From Kribbella pratensis (GTDB taxonomy: Bacteria; Actinomycetota; Actinomycetes; Propionibacteriales; Kribbellaceae): a stretch of DNA of 64,000 bases. Every line of letters starts with the position of its first letter. Within the stretch, counting starts at the first letter, position 1. The position numbers and the translations under genes are program-made. The notes under the pieces were generated by a model that saw nothing but the letters and a program-made list of their open reading frames with translations, made no database searches and was not told the DNA's origin. Below, in pieces: positions 25,239 through 33,453 of this stretch. Location: contig NZ_SODU01000001.1 in NCBI RefSeq assembly GCF_004366075.1, positions 930,001 to 994,000 of the forward strand. Direction: 5' to 3'.

Positions 25239-26192
25239 TCAGCGGGTGGGGTCGAGCAGGAGCTTGCCGACGGTCCGGCGAGCTCGCAGGTCTTCGTGGG
25301 CGGAGGCGACGTCGGACAGCGCGTACTCGCCACCGACGATCGGGCGGAGCTTGCCGCCCGCGGTCAGGTCGAACAGCTCGGTCAGCGGACCGCCGAGCAA
25401 CTGCGGGTTGGCGAAGCAGTCGGCCAGCCAGAAGCCGGCGATCGTCTTCGAACCCTTCATCAACCTGCTTGAGTCGATCGGCGCGGCCGACTGCCGGGAC
25501 GCGGCACCGAACGTGACCAGACGACCGAAGCGGCCAAGGGCGGCGAACGACTCGTCGAACGTCCGACCGCCGACCATCTCGAGCACGATGTCGACGGGCT
25601 TGCCGCCGTTCGCCTCGAGGATGCGATCCTTCAGGCCTTCCGGCGTACCGTCGATCGCGGCATCCGCACCCAGGTCGAGGACCTGCTTGCGCTTCTCCTC
25701 GGTGGAGGCAGTCGCGATCACGCGGCCCGCGCCCCAGAGCTTGGCGAGCTGAACGGCGAGCGAACCGACCCCGCCGGCACCGGCGTGTACCAGGACGGAC
25801 TCCCCCGGCTGCAGGTGCGTCGACGTCTTGAGCAGGTGCCACGCGGTGGTGCCCTGCAGGACGAGCGCGAGCGCCTGGCCGTCGGTGACACCTTCCGGAA
25901 CATCCCAGGCGTAGGGCGCGTGCGCCACGGCCTGCTCGGCGTACCCACCGGAACCCACCAGCGCGACCACGCGGCGGCCGTCCTCGGTGTGCCCCACGAC
26001 CTCGCCGCCGGGGATCAGCGGGAGCTCGGTCTTGGAGAGGTAGCTGTTCTCGACCTGGTGGGTGTCGGCGTAGTTGATCCCCGCGCGGTCGACCTTGATC
26101 AGGACCTGCCCGTCGCCGGCGACCGGCTCCGGGACGTCGCTGACCTGCAGGACCTCGGGTCCGCCGAACTCGGTGATCTGAATGGCTCGCAT
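25239..26192 (-). CDS. NADPH:quinone oxidoreductase (zeta-crystallin type)
   Basis: A 317-residue medium-chain dehydrogenase without zinc ligands. It begins MRAIQITEFGGPEVLQVSDV, has the nucleotide-binding motif HAGAGGVGSLAVQLAKLWGA near residue 150, and ends HEDLRARRTVGKLLLDPTR, all typical of quinone oxidoreductases. TATAGT (minus strand 26205-26200) lies 7 nt before the ATG, so the message is probably leaderless. A TetR gene diverges, and ohr follows in the same transcript. The set looks like an electrophile or redox-stress response unit. Confidence 0.92.
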   Translation of the reverse strand: MRAIQITEFGGPEVLQVSDVPEPVAGDGQVLIKVDRAGINYADTHQVENSYLSKTELPLIPGGEVVGHTEDGRRVVALVGSGGYAEQAVAHAPYAWDVPEGVTDGQALALVLQGTTAWHLLKTSTHLQPGESVLVHAGAGGVGSLAVQLAKLWGAGRVIATASTEEKRKQVLDLGADAAIDGTPEGLKDRILEANGGKPVDIVLEMVGGRTFDESFAALGRFGRLVTFGAASRQSAAPIDSSRLMKGSKTIAGFWLADCFANPQLLGGPLTELFDLTAGGKLRPIVGGEYALSDVASAHEDLRARRTVGKLLLDPTR

Positions 26193-26214
26193 ACACCGTA
26201 CTATACACTGTACG
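26192..26214. promoter_or_regulatory. Divergent promoter/operator between quinone oxidoreductase and TetR genes
   Basis: Two near-identical 10-mers, TACACCGTAC (26192-26201) and TACACTGTAC (26204-26213), lie 12 bp apart. The interval also forms a CGTAC-N8-GTACG dyad (26197-26214). Embedded are TATAGT (leftward -10) and TACTAT (possible rightward -10). TetR-family autorepression at such a site is the inference. Confidence 0.55.
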
Positions 26215-26257
26215 TTAGGAGCATCGAAGGGAGATGGGTCACACATGGCTGGGTCTG

Positions 26258-26908
26258 ATGGCTAGGACACCGCGGAACACCCTGAGCGCCGACCTGATCG
26301 TGCGGACCGCGCTCGAACTGATGGAAGCCAAGGGCACCGACGCGTTCAGCCTGCGCGGGGTCGCCGGCGAGCTCGGCGTCGGCCCGATGGCGCTCTACAC
26401 GTACTTCCGGAACAAGGACGATCTGTACGACGCCGTACGCGACCATCTGATGGGGCTGCTCCCCGCCGTACCGTCGGACGCGCCGTGGCCGGACCAGGTG
26501 CGGGCGGTCTGCCGGTCGCTGCGATTGTTGATGCTCCAGCACCCTTGCCTTGCGCAACTACTTGCCGGACGGCCGCTGAGCGGGCACGAGACCGCGCGGG
26601 TCGCCGAAGGTCTGCTCGGCGTACTGCGGGCCGCCGGGTTCGACGCGGAGACCGCCGCGCGGACGCACACGACCTTGTTCACGTATGTGCTCGGCTCGAC
26701 GTCGTGGGAGATCCAGATGGCGGCCGAACGCCGCGACCCCGAGGCGTGGCGGCGGCTGCGCACCTCGATGGAGTCGCTGTCGGCGCGGGACTTCCCGTCG
26801 GTCGTCGAACTCGCGCCGGAACTGGCCCGGACCACGGGCGGCGACGAACAGTTCGACTACGGCCTGGATCTACTGCTGGCGGGGCTGCAGCTCAGAACAC
26901 CATCGTGA
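26258..26908 (+). CDS. TetR/AcrR-family transcriptional regulator
   Basis: A 216-residue repressor with the TetR helix-turn-helix at residues 10-55 (ALELMEAKGTDAFSLRGVAG, then GVGPMALYTYFRNKDDLYDA) and an all-helical ligand domain similar to TetR_C proteins (HPCLAQLLAGRPLSGHETAR). The ATG at 26258 gives the common N-terminus MARTPRN; an in-frame ATG at 26234 follows GAAGGGAG but with no spacing. It diverges from the quinone oxidoreductase-ohr unit and probably represses it and itself. The 3-prime end overlaps the convergent TSUP gene by 17 nt. Confidence 0.9.
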   Translation: MARTPRNTLSADLIVRTALELMEAKGTDAFSLRGVAGELGVGPMALYTYFRNKDDLYDAVRDHLMGLLPAVPSDAPWPDQVRAVCRSLRLLMLQHPCLAQLLAGRPLSGHETARVAEGLLGVLRAAGFDAETAARTHTTLFTYVLGSTSWEIQMAAERRDPEAWRRLRTSMESLSARDFPSVVELAPELARTTGGDEQFDYGLDLLLAGLQLRTPS

Positions 26909-27638
26909 CGATGGCGAGGATGCCGATGCAGACGATCAAGGCCCGGAGTGCGATCGGCGGGAGCTTCCGGCCGTAGCGGGCGCCGATGAAACCGCCGATG
27001 GTCGAGCCGACCGCGATCAGACCGGCCGCGAGCCAGTCGATGTCGTGCACGATGATGAACAGGATCGCGGACGCGGTGTTCACGACCGTCGCGAGGACGT
27101 TCTTCAGGCCGTTCATCCGCTGCAGGTTCGAGTCCAGGCCGAGGCCGAGGATCGCCATCAGCAGCACGCCTTGCGCGGCTCCGAAGTACCCGCCGTACAC
27201 ACCGGTCGCGAAGACGGCCGGGATCACCCACCACGCCCCACGGTGCAGGTGCGACGGCGCACTGATCCACTTCGACAGCCAGGGCTGGAAGGCAACCAGC
27301 AGACAGCCGAGCAGGATCAGGACCGGTACGACGGCATGGAAGGCGGAGTCGGGAAGCGTGAGCAGCAGCACTCCCCCGACGATGCCGCCGGCCAGCGACG
27401 CCGGCACCAGACTGATCAGCCGGCCGCGCTGCCCTTCGAGCTCGCGACGGTAGCCGATCGCGCCGGCCGCCGTACCGGGGGCAAGGCCGACCGTGTTGCT
27501 GACGTTCGCCAGCACCGGAGGGATGCCGACGGCAAGCAACGCGGGGAAGGTGAGCAGCGTGCCCGACCCCACCACGGCGTTGATCGTTCCCGCGCCCATC
27601 CCCGCCAGCAGGACGAACACCGCCTCGAACCATGTCAT
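26892..27638 (-). CDS. TSUP-family (TauE/SafE) membrane permease
   Basis: A 248-residue protein with seven to eight membrane segments and the duplicated TSUP pattern: GTINAVVGSGTLLTFPALLA in the first half and GVYGGYFGAAQGVLLMAIL in the second. TSUP proteins are thought to move sulfur-containing anions or organic acids across the membrane. No sulfur gene is adjacent, so the substrate is unknown. The last 17 nt overlap the end of the convergent TetR gene. Confidence 0.9.
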   Translation of the reverse strand: MTWFEAVFVLLAGMGAGTINAVVGSGTLLTFPALLAVGIPPVLANVSNTVGLAPGTAAGAIGYRRELEGQRGRLISLVPASLAGGIVGGVLLLTLPDSAFHAVVPVLILLGCLLVAFQPWLSKWISAPSHLHRGAWWVIPAVFATGVYGGYFGAAQGVLLMAILGLGLDSNLQRMNGLKNVLATVVNTASAILFIIVHDIDWLAAGLIAVGSTIGGFIGARYGRKLPPIALRALIVCIGILAIVTMVF

Positions 27639-27700
27639 CGCTGCAGAACTCTACGCACCTGACCAGGCCCTCGCAGATCTGTCCGACGATTGAACACGCA

Positions 27701-27743
27701 AGAGCCCTCCCGGACCTTCGAAGAAACGGTCCGGGAGGGCTCT
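27701..27743 (-). terminator. Strong terminator after the SPFH-protein gene
   Basis: AGAGCCCTCCCGGACC (27701-27716) and GGTCCGGGAGGGCTCT (27728-27743) form a perfect 16-bp stem with an 11-nt loop. It lies 10 bp after the SPFH stop and 60 bp before the TSUP start, both leftward, so it insulates the permease from upstream transcription. Confidence 0.85.
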
Positions 27744-27753
27744 CGTGCAGTTG

Positions 27754-28902
27754 TCAGCGTTGCGGCGGTTCCTGGGCCGGCGGCTCCTGGGACGGGGCCG
27801 GCGGCGGCATCGACGGGGTGCTCGGCGCGGCCTGGCTGCGGCTGCTCACGGCCGCGGACTCGGCCGCGGCGATCGCTTCGCGGACCGCGTTGTCGGCCTC
27901 GGCCACCGCTGCCGGTGCCGCGGCGGTGTCGAGCTCCGCCACCTCGCCGTTGGACAGCTCCGGCGCCTCCCAGTTGCCCTCGGCTTTCTGCGCGATACCG
28001 GCCACCTGGCCGACCGCGCTGCCCAGACCCTTGAGCGCGTCACCGATCTCGCTCGGCACGATCCACAGCTTGTTCGCGTCGCCCTGGGCGATCGACGGCA
28101 GCATCTGCAGGTACTGGTACGCGAGCAGACCCTGGTCCGGCTTGCCGGCGTGGATCGCGTTGAAGACCGTGGTGATGGCCTGCGCCTCACCCTGCGCCTT
28201 CAGGATCCGGGCCTGCCGCTCGGCCTCGGCGCGGAGGATGCGGGACTGCTTGTCACCCTCGGCGGTGAGGATCGCGGACTGCTTCTGACCCTCGGCGGAC
28301 AGAACGGCCGACTGCCGCATACCTTCCGCGGTGAGGATCGCGGCGCGCTTGTCACGGTCGGCGCGCATCTGCTTCTCCATCGAGTCCTGGATCGACGGCG
28401 GCGGGTCGATCGAGCGCAGCTCGACGCGGTTCACGCGGATGCCCCACTTGCCGGTGGCCTCGTCCAGCACGTACCGGAGCTTCTCGTTGATCTCCTCACG
28501 CGAGGTCAGGGTCTGCTCCAGGTCCATGCCGCCGATGATGTTGCGCAGCGTGGTCATGGTCAGCTGCTCGATGGCCTGGATGTAGTTGGAGATCTCGTAG
28601 GTCGCGCGCACCGGGTCGTTCACCTGGAAGTAGATGACGGAGTCGATCGACACCATCAGGTTGTCCTCGGTGATGACACCTTGCGGCGGGAACGCGACCA
28701 CCTGCTCGCGCATGTCGATGGTGTAGCGGACCTTGTCGACGAACGGGGTCAGCAGGTTCAGGCCCGGCTGCAGGCCGGTCTTGAACTTACCGAACCGTTC
28801 GACGATGCCGACGGTCTGCTGCTGCACCACCCGGACGGACTTGATCAGTGTGACGATCACCAGTAAGGCGACCAATGCCAGCACTACGAGGAACGCGGTC
28901 AC
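27754..28902 (-). CDS. SPFH/band-7 membrane protein (stomatin/QmcA-like)
   Basis: A 382-residue protein with one N-terminal membrane helix (residues 2-22), an SPFH domain (about 25-190, VQQQTVGIVERFGKFKTGLQ), and a long coiled coil (about 190-250) rich in repeated ILTAEG/ILRAEAE units. The C-terminal tail is alanine- and proline-rich. I chose the GTG at 28902 because GGAGGG lies 5 nt upstream; the frame opens 12 nt earlier. The NfeD gene lies upstream on the same strand. Stomatin-NfeD pairs organise membrane microdomains or regulate membrane proteases. Confidence 0.93.
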   Translation of the reverse strand: MTAFLVVLALVALLVIVTLIKSVRVVQQQTVGIVERFGKFKTGLQPGLNLLTPFVDKVRYTIDMREQVVAFPPQGVITEDNLMVSIDSVIYFQVNDPVRATYEISNYIQAIEQLTMTTLRNIIGGMDLEQTLTSREEINEKLRYVLDEATGKWGIRVNRVELRSIDPPPSIQDSMEKQMRADRDKRAAILTAEGMRQSAVLSAEGQKQSAILTAEGDKQSRILRAEAERQARILKAQGEAQAITTVFNAIHAGKPDQGLLAYQYLQMLPSIAQGDANKLWIVPSEIGDALKGLGSAVGQVAGIAQKAEGNWEAPELSNGEVAELDTAAAPAAVAEADNAVREAIAAAESAAVSSRSQAAPSTPSMPPPAPSQEPPAQEPPQR

Positions 28903-29042
28903 TCGACCCTCCACTCGACAGAACGCTCAGGACGGACAGTCTCCTCTATTGACGGGCCATCCGGCGTACCGGTTCCCGGCGCGTCGGCTACGTGCTGCCG
29001 CCTTGTCTCCGACAGTACTGCGAAGACGGGACCACCCAACGG

Positions 29043-29561
29043 TCAGGTCTGGGGCGGATCGCTCGGTTTCGGGGGCTCGGTGTTGCCGAGCTGGTGGTGC
29101 AGCGGGTCGCTGACCGGGTAGACGACCGCGGTCGCGCCGTCGATCGACATCACCTCGACGCGCGTGCCCGGGGGGATCGTCGACACCTCGTCGTACGGGC
29201 GGGCCGTCCACAGCTCGCCGCCGAGCCGGATCGAGCCGCCGCCGTCGGGATGGATCTCCTTGACCACGAGGCCGGACTTGCCGATCACGTGGGCGGAGCC
29301 GGTCTTCAACTCCTGGCCGTGATGGATCTTCCGGACGATCATCGGCCGGATCGCGGCGAGCATCGCCGCCGCGGTGACCAGACCGACGACGATCTGCAGC
29401 CACAGCAGCCCCGGGAAGATGGCCGCCACGCCGGCCGCGGTGAGCGCACCGGCGGCCAGCATCAGCAACGTGAAGTCCAGCGAGGCCAGTTCAGCCAGGC
29501 CGAGGACGGCAGCGATCGTCAGCCACGCCGCCCACATGTTGTCCCGCAGCCAATCCATCAT
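29043..29561 (-). CDS. NfeD-like membrane protein
   Basis: A 172-residue short NfeD (NfeD1b) protein: three to four membrane helices in residues 1-75 and a C-terminal OB-fold domain (GKSGLVVKEIHPDGGGSIRL, then GTRVEVMSIDGATAVVYPV). It has no serine-protease domain, as in short NfeD proteins encoded with stomatin homologues. The SPFH gene begins 140 bp downstream on the same strand. The ATG doublet at 29561/29558 leaves the exact start open by one codon. Confidence 0.9.
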   Translation of the reverse strand: MMDWLRDNMWAAWLTIAAVLGLAELASLDFTLLMLAAGALTAAGVAAIFPGLLWLQIVVGLVTAAAMLAAIRPMIVRKIHHGQELKTGSAHVIGKSGLVVKEIHPDGGGSIRLGGELWTARPYDEVSTIPPGTRVEVMSIDGATAVVYPVSDPLHHQLGNTEPPKPSDPPQT

Positions 29562-29632
29562 TTCCCAAGCCTATCCACGTCGGGGGCTTCAAGTAGATGT
29601 TTGGACGCACCTCTCGGCTCGCGGGATCCGGA

Positions 29633-30415
29633 TCAGAGGGCGCGGGCGGTGTAGCGGCCGTCCTCCTGTTTGAGGGTGAGGGCCAGGTCGAAGGTCTCGC
29701 TGAGGGTCTCCGCGGTCAGGGCCTCGTCCATCGGGCCGGCGGCGACGATGCGGCCCTGCTTGAGGAGCAGGGCGTGGGTGAAGCCGGGCGGGATCTCTTC
29801 GACGTGATGTGTGACCAGCACCATCGCGGGCGCTCCGACCGCGGTCGCGATCGAGCTGAGCGAGCGGACGAGCTGCTCGCGTCCGGTCAGATCGAGACCG
29901 GCCGCGGGCTCGTCCATCAGCATCAGTTCGGGGTCGGTCATCAGCGCGCGGGCGATCTGGACGCGCTTGCGCTCCCCCTCGGACAGGGTGCCGAACGTAC
30001 GATCGGCCAGGTGTGCGATGCCGAGTTCGGCCAGCAACGCGGTGGCGCGTGCGTGGTCCAGTTCGTCGTACTCCTCGATCCAGCGGCCGAGGACGGCGTA
30101 CGACGCCGACATGACGACGTCGGACACCCGTTCGCTCTTCGGCAACCGGTCGGCGAGCGCGGCGCTGGTCAGCCCGATCCGCGGCCGCAGCTCGAAGACG
30201 TCGACCGCGCCGAGCACCTCACCGAGCAGCCCGGCGACCCCGGCCGTCGGGTGCAGCTGGGCGGCGAGGATCTGCAGCAGCGTCGTCTTGCCTGCGCCGT
30301 TCGGCCCGATCACCACCCACCGGTCGGCCTCGCCGATCGTCCAGTCGATCCCGTCGAGCAGCCGCGCGTCACCGCGGACGATCGTCACCCCGGCCAGCTC
30401 CACCACTGCAGTCAT
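29633..30415 (-). CDS. ABC transporter ATP-binding protein
   Basis: A 260-residue ATPase with Walker A (VVIGPNGAGKTTLLQIL), the signature FGTLSEGERKRVQIARAL, Walker B (ELMLMDEPAAGLDL) and the switch histidine in VLVTHHVEEIPPG. No permease gene is adjacent. The protein resembles YfmF-like or ModF-like single ATPases that sit apart from membrane partners; its role is unclear. TAGGTT (minus strand 30427-30422) precedes the ATG by 6 nt, suggesting a leaderless message. Confidence 0.92.
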   Translation of the reverse strand: MTAVVELAGVTIVRGDARLLDGIDWTIGEADRWVVIGPNGAGKTTLLQILAAQLHPTAGVAGLLGEVLGAVDVFELRPRIGLTSAALADRLPKSERVSDVVMSASYAVLGRWIEEYDELDHARATALLAELGIAHLADRTFGTLSEGERKRVQIARALMTDPELMLMDEPAAGLDLTGREQLVRSLSSIATAVGAPAMVLVTHHVEEIPPGFTHALLLKQGRIVAAGPMDEALTAETLSETFDLALTLKQEDGRYTARAL

Positions 30416-30476
30416 GCTCAAAACCTAAGGGGTCGCCGTCGGCGGGCGGTCGTCGGGTGGTGAGAGACTTGCGGGC

Positions 30477-31211
30477 GTGCTGACGACCTCCGCCTCGGTT
30501 CGGTTCACCGTGTGGACCAACGCGATGCTGGCCGGTGCCTGCGACCCCGACACCGCCGCGCAGAAGATCCTCGGCGACGACGTCGGTCACCACGTCGCGG
30601 GCCTCGCCGGGCATCCCGAGCCGGCCACGCTGCCGGTCGCACTGAATCTGCTGCGTGCCGCGGGTACGACGCAGGCGCATCTCGCGCTCCCGGTGCCGGG
30701 TGACCCGATCGGCCTGGCCGGACCGCCGACGTTCAACGAGGCCGCACTCGAGACCGGCGAGGCCGTCGTACTCACGGGACCGGAGCTCGGACTCGTTCCG
30801 GCGTACGTCGGTCCTGCGGTGCAGTGGACCGCGCTACCGGCCGCTTCGCCGCTGCCGGCCGACCTCGGTGAGGCGGACCGCGGGTTGCGGATGGCGCTGA
30901 TCGACGCGGCCGAGTCGCTGGCCGCGCTGGATGTCGCACGCTGGAAGCCGGAGGTCGCGGACGCGCTGATCGACATTCGGCGGATCGGCCAGGGGCGCGG
31001 GGACGATCTGGCGCCCGGGTACGAGCCGCGCGCGGTGAAGGCCGCGGCGACGGCCAGGCGTTGTCTCGCGATTGCGGACGCCGCTCTCGACGACGACGGC
31101 GCAGCCGTCACCGGAGCTGAGGCCGATGCTCGGCGGCGGACGCTGCTCGAGCTGGCCGCCGCGGCGCGGCGGGCGCTGGTAGCGGCCTGCGCGCCGCCCG
31201 TTCACGCCTGA
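30477..31211 (+). CDS. Conserved hypothetical protein, actinobacterial
   Basis: A 244-residue alanine-rich protein without membrane segments or a recognisable catalytic motif. The central region (GTTQAHLALPVPGDPIGLAG, then FNEAALETGEAVVLTGPELG) and a helical C-terminus suggest a globular cytosolic protein. It begins with a GTG at 30477 and lies 53 bp upstream of serB on the same strand. Similar proteins of unknown function occur in related actinobacteria to my recollection. No function is proposed. Confidence 0.8.
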   Translation: MLTTSASVRFTVWTNAMLAGACDPDTAAQKILGDDVGHHVAGLAGHPEPATLPVALNLLRAAGTTQAHLALPVPGDPIGLAGPPTFNEAALETGEAVVLTGPELGLVPAYVGPAVQWTALPAASPLPADLGEADRGLRMALIDAAESLAALDVARWKPEVADALIDIRRIGQGRGDDLAPGYEPRAVKAAATARRCLAIADAALDDDGAAVTGAEADARRRTLLELAAAARRALVAACAPPVHA

Positions 31212-31264
31212 GATTTGGACCGGACACTGGACGGTCATCTCACTTAGGTAGCGTTCGTGGTGCG

Positions 31265-32482
31265 ATGACTGAGCTCAGTGAGGTTGAGAGCGCGTCGGCC
31301 GACCGGCCCACGTTGCTGGTGACGTTGACGGGCAGCGACCGACCGGGGCTGACGTCCGCCGTACTGTCGACGCTCGCGACCCGCGGGCTCGACGTGATCG
31401 ACGCCGAGCAGGTCGTGCTCCGGGGACGTCTGGTGCTCGGCGTACTGCTGTCCGCGCCGCGGGACCACAAGAGCCTGAAGGAAGAGCTGAAGGCGCTGGC
31501 CACCGTCCTCGACGTCGAGATCTCGGTGAAGAAAGGTGTCGGCGACAACGAGCCACGGCGCAAGGGCCGCAGCCAGGTGACCGTGATCGGCCACCCGCTG
31601 TCCGCGGCCGGTCTTGCCGCGGTCGCCGGACGGATCGCCGACACCGGCGCCAACATCGACCGGATCAGCCGGATGGCGCGGTACCCGGTGACCGCGATGG
31701 AGTTCGCCGTCTCCGGCGCCGACCCCGAAGCGCTGCGGACCGTACTCGCCCAGGAAGGCGTCCGGCAGGGCCTCGACATCGCCGTCCAGGACGGCGGCCT
31801 GTACCGGCGGGCCAAGCGCCTGATCGTGATGGACGTCGACTCGACGCTCATCCAGGGCGAGGTCATCGAGATGCTCGCCGACCACGCCGGCCGGCTCGAC
31901 GAGGTCGCCGCCGTCACCGAGCAGGCGATGCGCGGCGAACTGGACTTCGCCGACTCCCTGCGCAACCGGGTCGCGGCCCTCGAAGGACTGCCCGCGACGG
32001 CCCTCGACGAGGTGTACGCCGCGATCGAACTGGCGCCCGGTGCGCGCACGCTGGTCCGCACACTCAAGCGGCTCGGGTACCAGTTCGCGATCGTCAGCGG
32101 CGGGTTCAGTCAGATCACCGACAAGCTGGCCGCCGAGCTCGGCATCGACTACGCGAAGGCCAACGAGCTGGAGATCGTCGACGGAGTTCTCACCGGCCGC
32201 GTCGTCGGCGAGATCGTCGACCGCGCCGGCAAGGCGGCCGCGCTGCGAGAGTTCGCCCAGCGGTCCGGTACGCCGTTGTCCCAGACGGTCGCGATCGGCG
32301 ACGGGGCCAACGACCTCGACATGCTGGCCGCCGCCGGCCTCGGCGTCGCGTTCAACGCCAAGCCGGTCGTCCGCGCGGCCGCCGACACCCATCTGAGCGT
32401 TCCGTACCTGGACACGATCCTCTACCTCCTCGGCATCACCCGCGAGGAAGTCGAGGCCGCGGACGCCGACACCCCGGCCTGA
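31265..32482 (+). CDS. serB: Phosphoserine phosphatase
   Basis: A 405-residue enzyme with two N-terminal ACT-type regulatory domains (about residues 15-90 and 100-175) and a HAD phosphatase domain from about 190. HAD motif I is LIVMDVDSTLIQGEVIE, motif II is AIVSGGFSQITDKLA and motif III/IV is VAIGDGANDLDMLAAAG. It dephosphorylates phosphoserine, the last step of serine synthesis. The ACT-ACT-HAD layout matches actinobacterial SerB2. The upstream hypothetical gene may be cotranscribed, and a GNAT gene follows after 26 bp. Confidence 0.95.
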   Translation: MTELSEVESASADRPTLLVTLTGSDRPGLTSAVLSTLATRGLDVIDAEQVVLRGRLVLGVLLSAPRDHKSLKEELKALATVLDVEISVKKGVGDNEPRRKGRSQVTVIGHPLSAAGLAAVAGRIADTGANIDRISRMARYPVTAMEFAVSGADPEALRTVLAQEGVRQGLDIAVQDGGLYRRAKRLIVMDVDSTLIQGEVIEMLADHAGRLDEVAAVTEQAMRGELDFADSLRNRVAALEGLPATALDEVYAAIELAPGARTLVRTLKRLGYQFAIVSGGFSQITDKLAAELGIDYAKANELEIVDGVLTGRVVGEIVDRAGKAAALREFAQRSGTPLSQTVAIGDGANDLDMLAAAGLGVAFNAKPVVRAAADTHLSVPYLDTILYLLGITREEVEAADADTPA

Positions 32483-32508
32483 GCCCGAAATGCGGCACGA
32501 TCGGGCCC

Positions 32509-33387
32509 ATGGACTTCTCGGCCCGGCCCGCCACCCTTGACGACGCGCCCGCGATCCACCGCCTGATCGCCGCGGCGGAGCAGCTCTGGCACGGGCAGGC
32601 GGAATCGGCCCCCGACGCGGTGGCCGCCGATCTGCAACGCCCTCTCATCACCCTCGACCTCGACACCCGGGTGATCGAATCCGACGACCAGCTCGTCGCC
32701 TGGGCCTGGGTGCACGGCGGGCGGCGCGCGCAGATCGACGTACATCCGTCGTACGTCGGTCTGGGCCTCGGGACCCAGCTGCTCGACTGGGCGGAGGCCC
32801 GTGCCCGCGAGCACGGCACCGACTGGCTCGCGCAGACAGTCGACGACGCGGACGAGGCCGGTACGGCGTTGCTCCGGTCGCGCGGGTACGACGTACTCGC
32901 GACGAACTGGTTGCTCGAGCGACCGGTCGATGGTGCCGCGCCCGCGGTGCCTGAAGGTGTCACGGTGCGGTCGTTCGCGCCGGGTGATGAGCGGGTTGTG
33001 CATCAGGTGGTGCAGGACGCTTTCGACGAGTGGCAGCCGCGGCGGCACGAGTACGAAGAGTGGGCCAAGACGACCATCGAGCGCCCCAGCTTCGATCCCG
33101 AACTGTCGCCGGTCGCGGTCGTCGGCGACGAGGTGGTCGGCGTGGCGCTCAGCCTGCATCTCCCCGACTCACCCGACGGGTACGTCGAGCAGGTGGCCGT
33201 GCGCAGCGACTTCCGCGGCCGCGGACTGGCCCGCGCGCTACTGGCGGTCGCGGCCGAAGGAGCCGGACGCCGAGGCAAGCAATCCTTGACCCTCTGGACC
33301 CACTCAGGCACCGGCGCCCTGGCGATGTACGAGCGCCTCGGCATGACGGTCCGCCGCAGTACGACGGTGTATCGCACCCACCTGTGA
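32509..33387 (+). CDS. Tandem GNAT-domain acetyltransferase
   Basis: A 292-residue protein with two acetyltransferase domains. The first (residues 1-145) has a degenerate acetyl-CoA loop, IDVHPSYVGLGLGTQLLDWA; the second (residues 150-292) has the canonical EQVAVRSDFRGRGLARALLA. The layout resembles MshD mycothiol synthase and related two-domain GNATs, but the similarity is not enough to call it MshD. CACGAT lies 7 nt before the ATG. Substrate unknown. Confidence 0.88.
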   Translation: MDFSARPATLDDAPAIHRLIAAAEQLWHGQAESAPDAVAADLQRPLITLDLDTRVIESDDQLVAWAWVHGGRRAQIDVHPSYVGLGLGTQLLDWAEARAREHGTDWLAQTVDDADEAGTALLRSRGYDVLATNWLLERPVDGAAPAVPEGVTVRSFAPGDERVVHQVVQDAFDEWQPRRHEYEEWAKTTIERPSFDPELSPVAVVGDEVVGVALSLHLPDSPDGYVEQVAVRSDFRGRGLARALLAVAAEGAGRRGKQSLTLWTHSGTGALAMYERLGMTVRRSTTVYRTHL

Positions 33388-33394
33388 CGAGCTG

Positions 33395-33423
33395 TTGACA
33401 TGCTTCCGTGAGAGCGCTCCCAT
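33395..33423 (+). promoter_or_regulatory. Promoter with CebR-like LacI-family operator before the GH16 gene
   Basis: TTGACA (33395-33400) is followed by TGAGAGCGCTCCCA (33409-33422), which differs by one base from the CebR box TGGGAGCGCTCCCA of actinobacteria. The palindrome overlaps the expected -10 region, the usual site for repression of glycoside hydrolase genes. The matching LacI-family gene is not in the window. Confidence 0.75.
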
Positions 33424-33453
33424 TGACCTCATCCACCGCCCCTGGAGGTCGAC

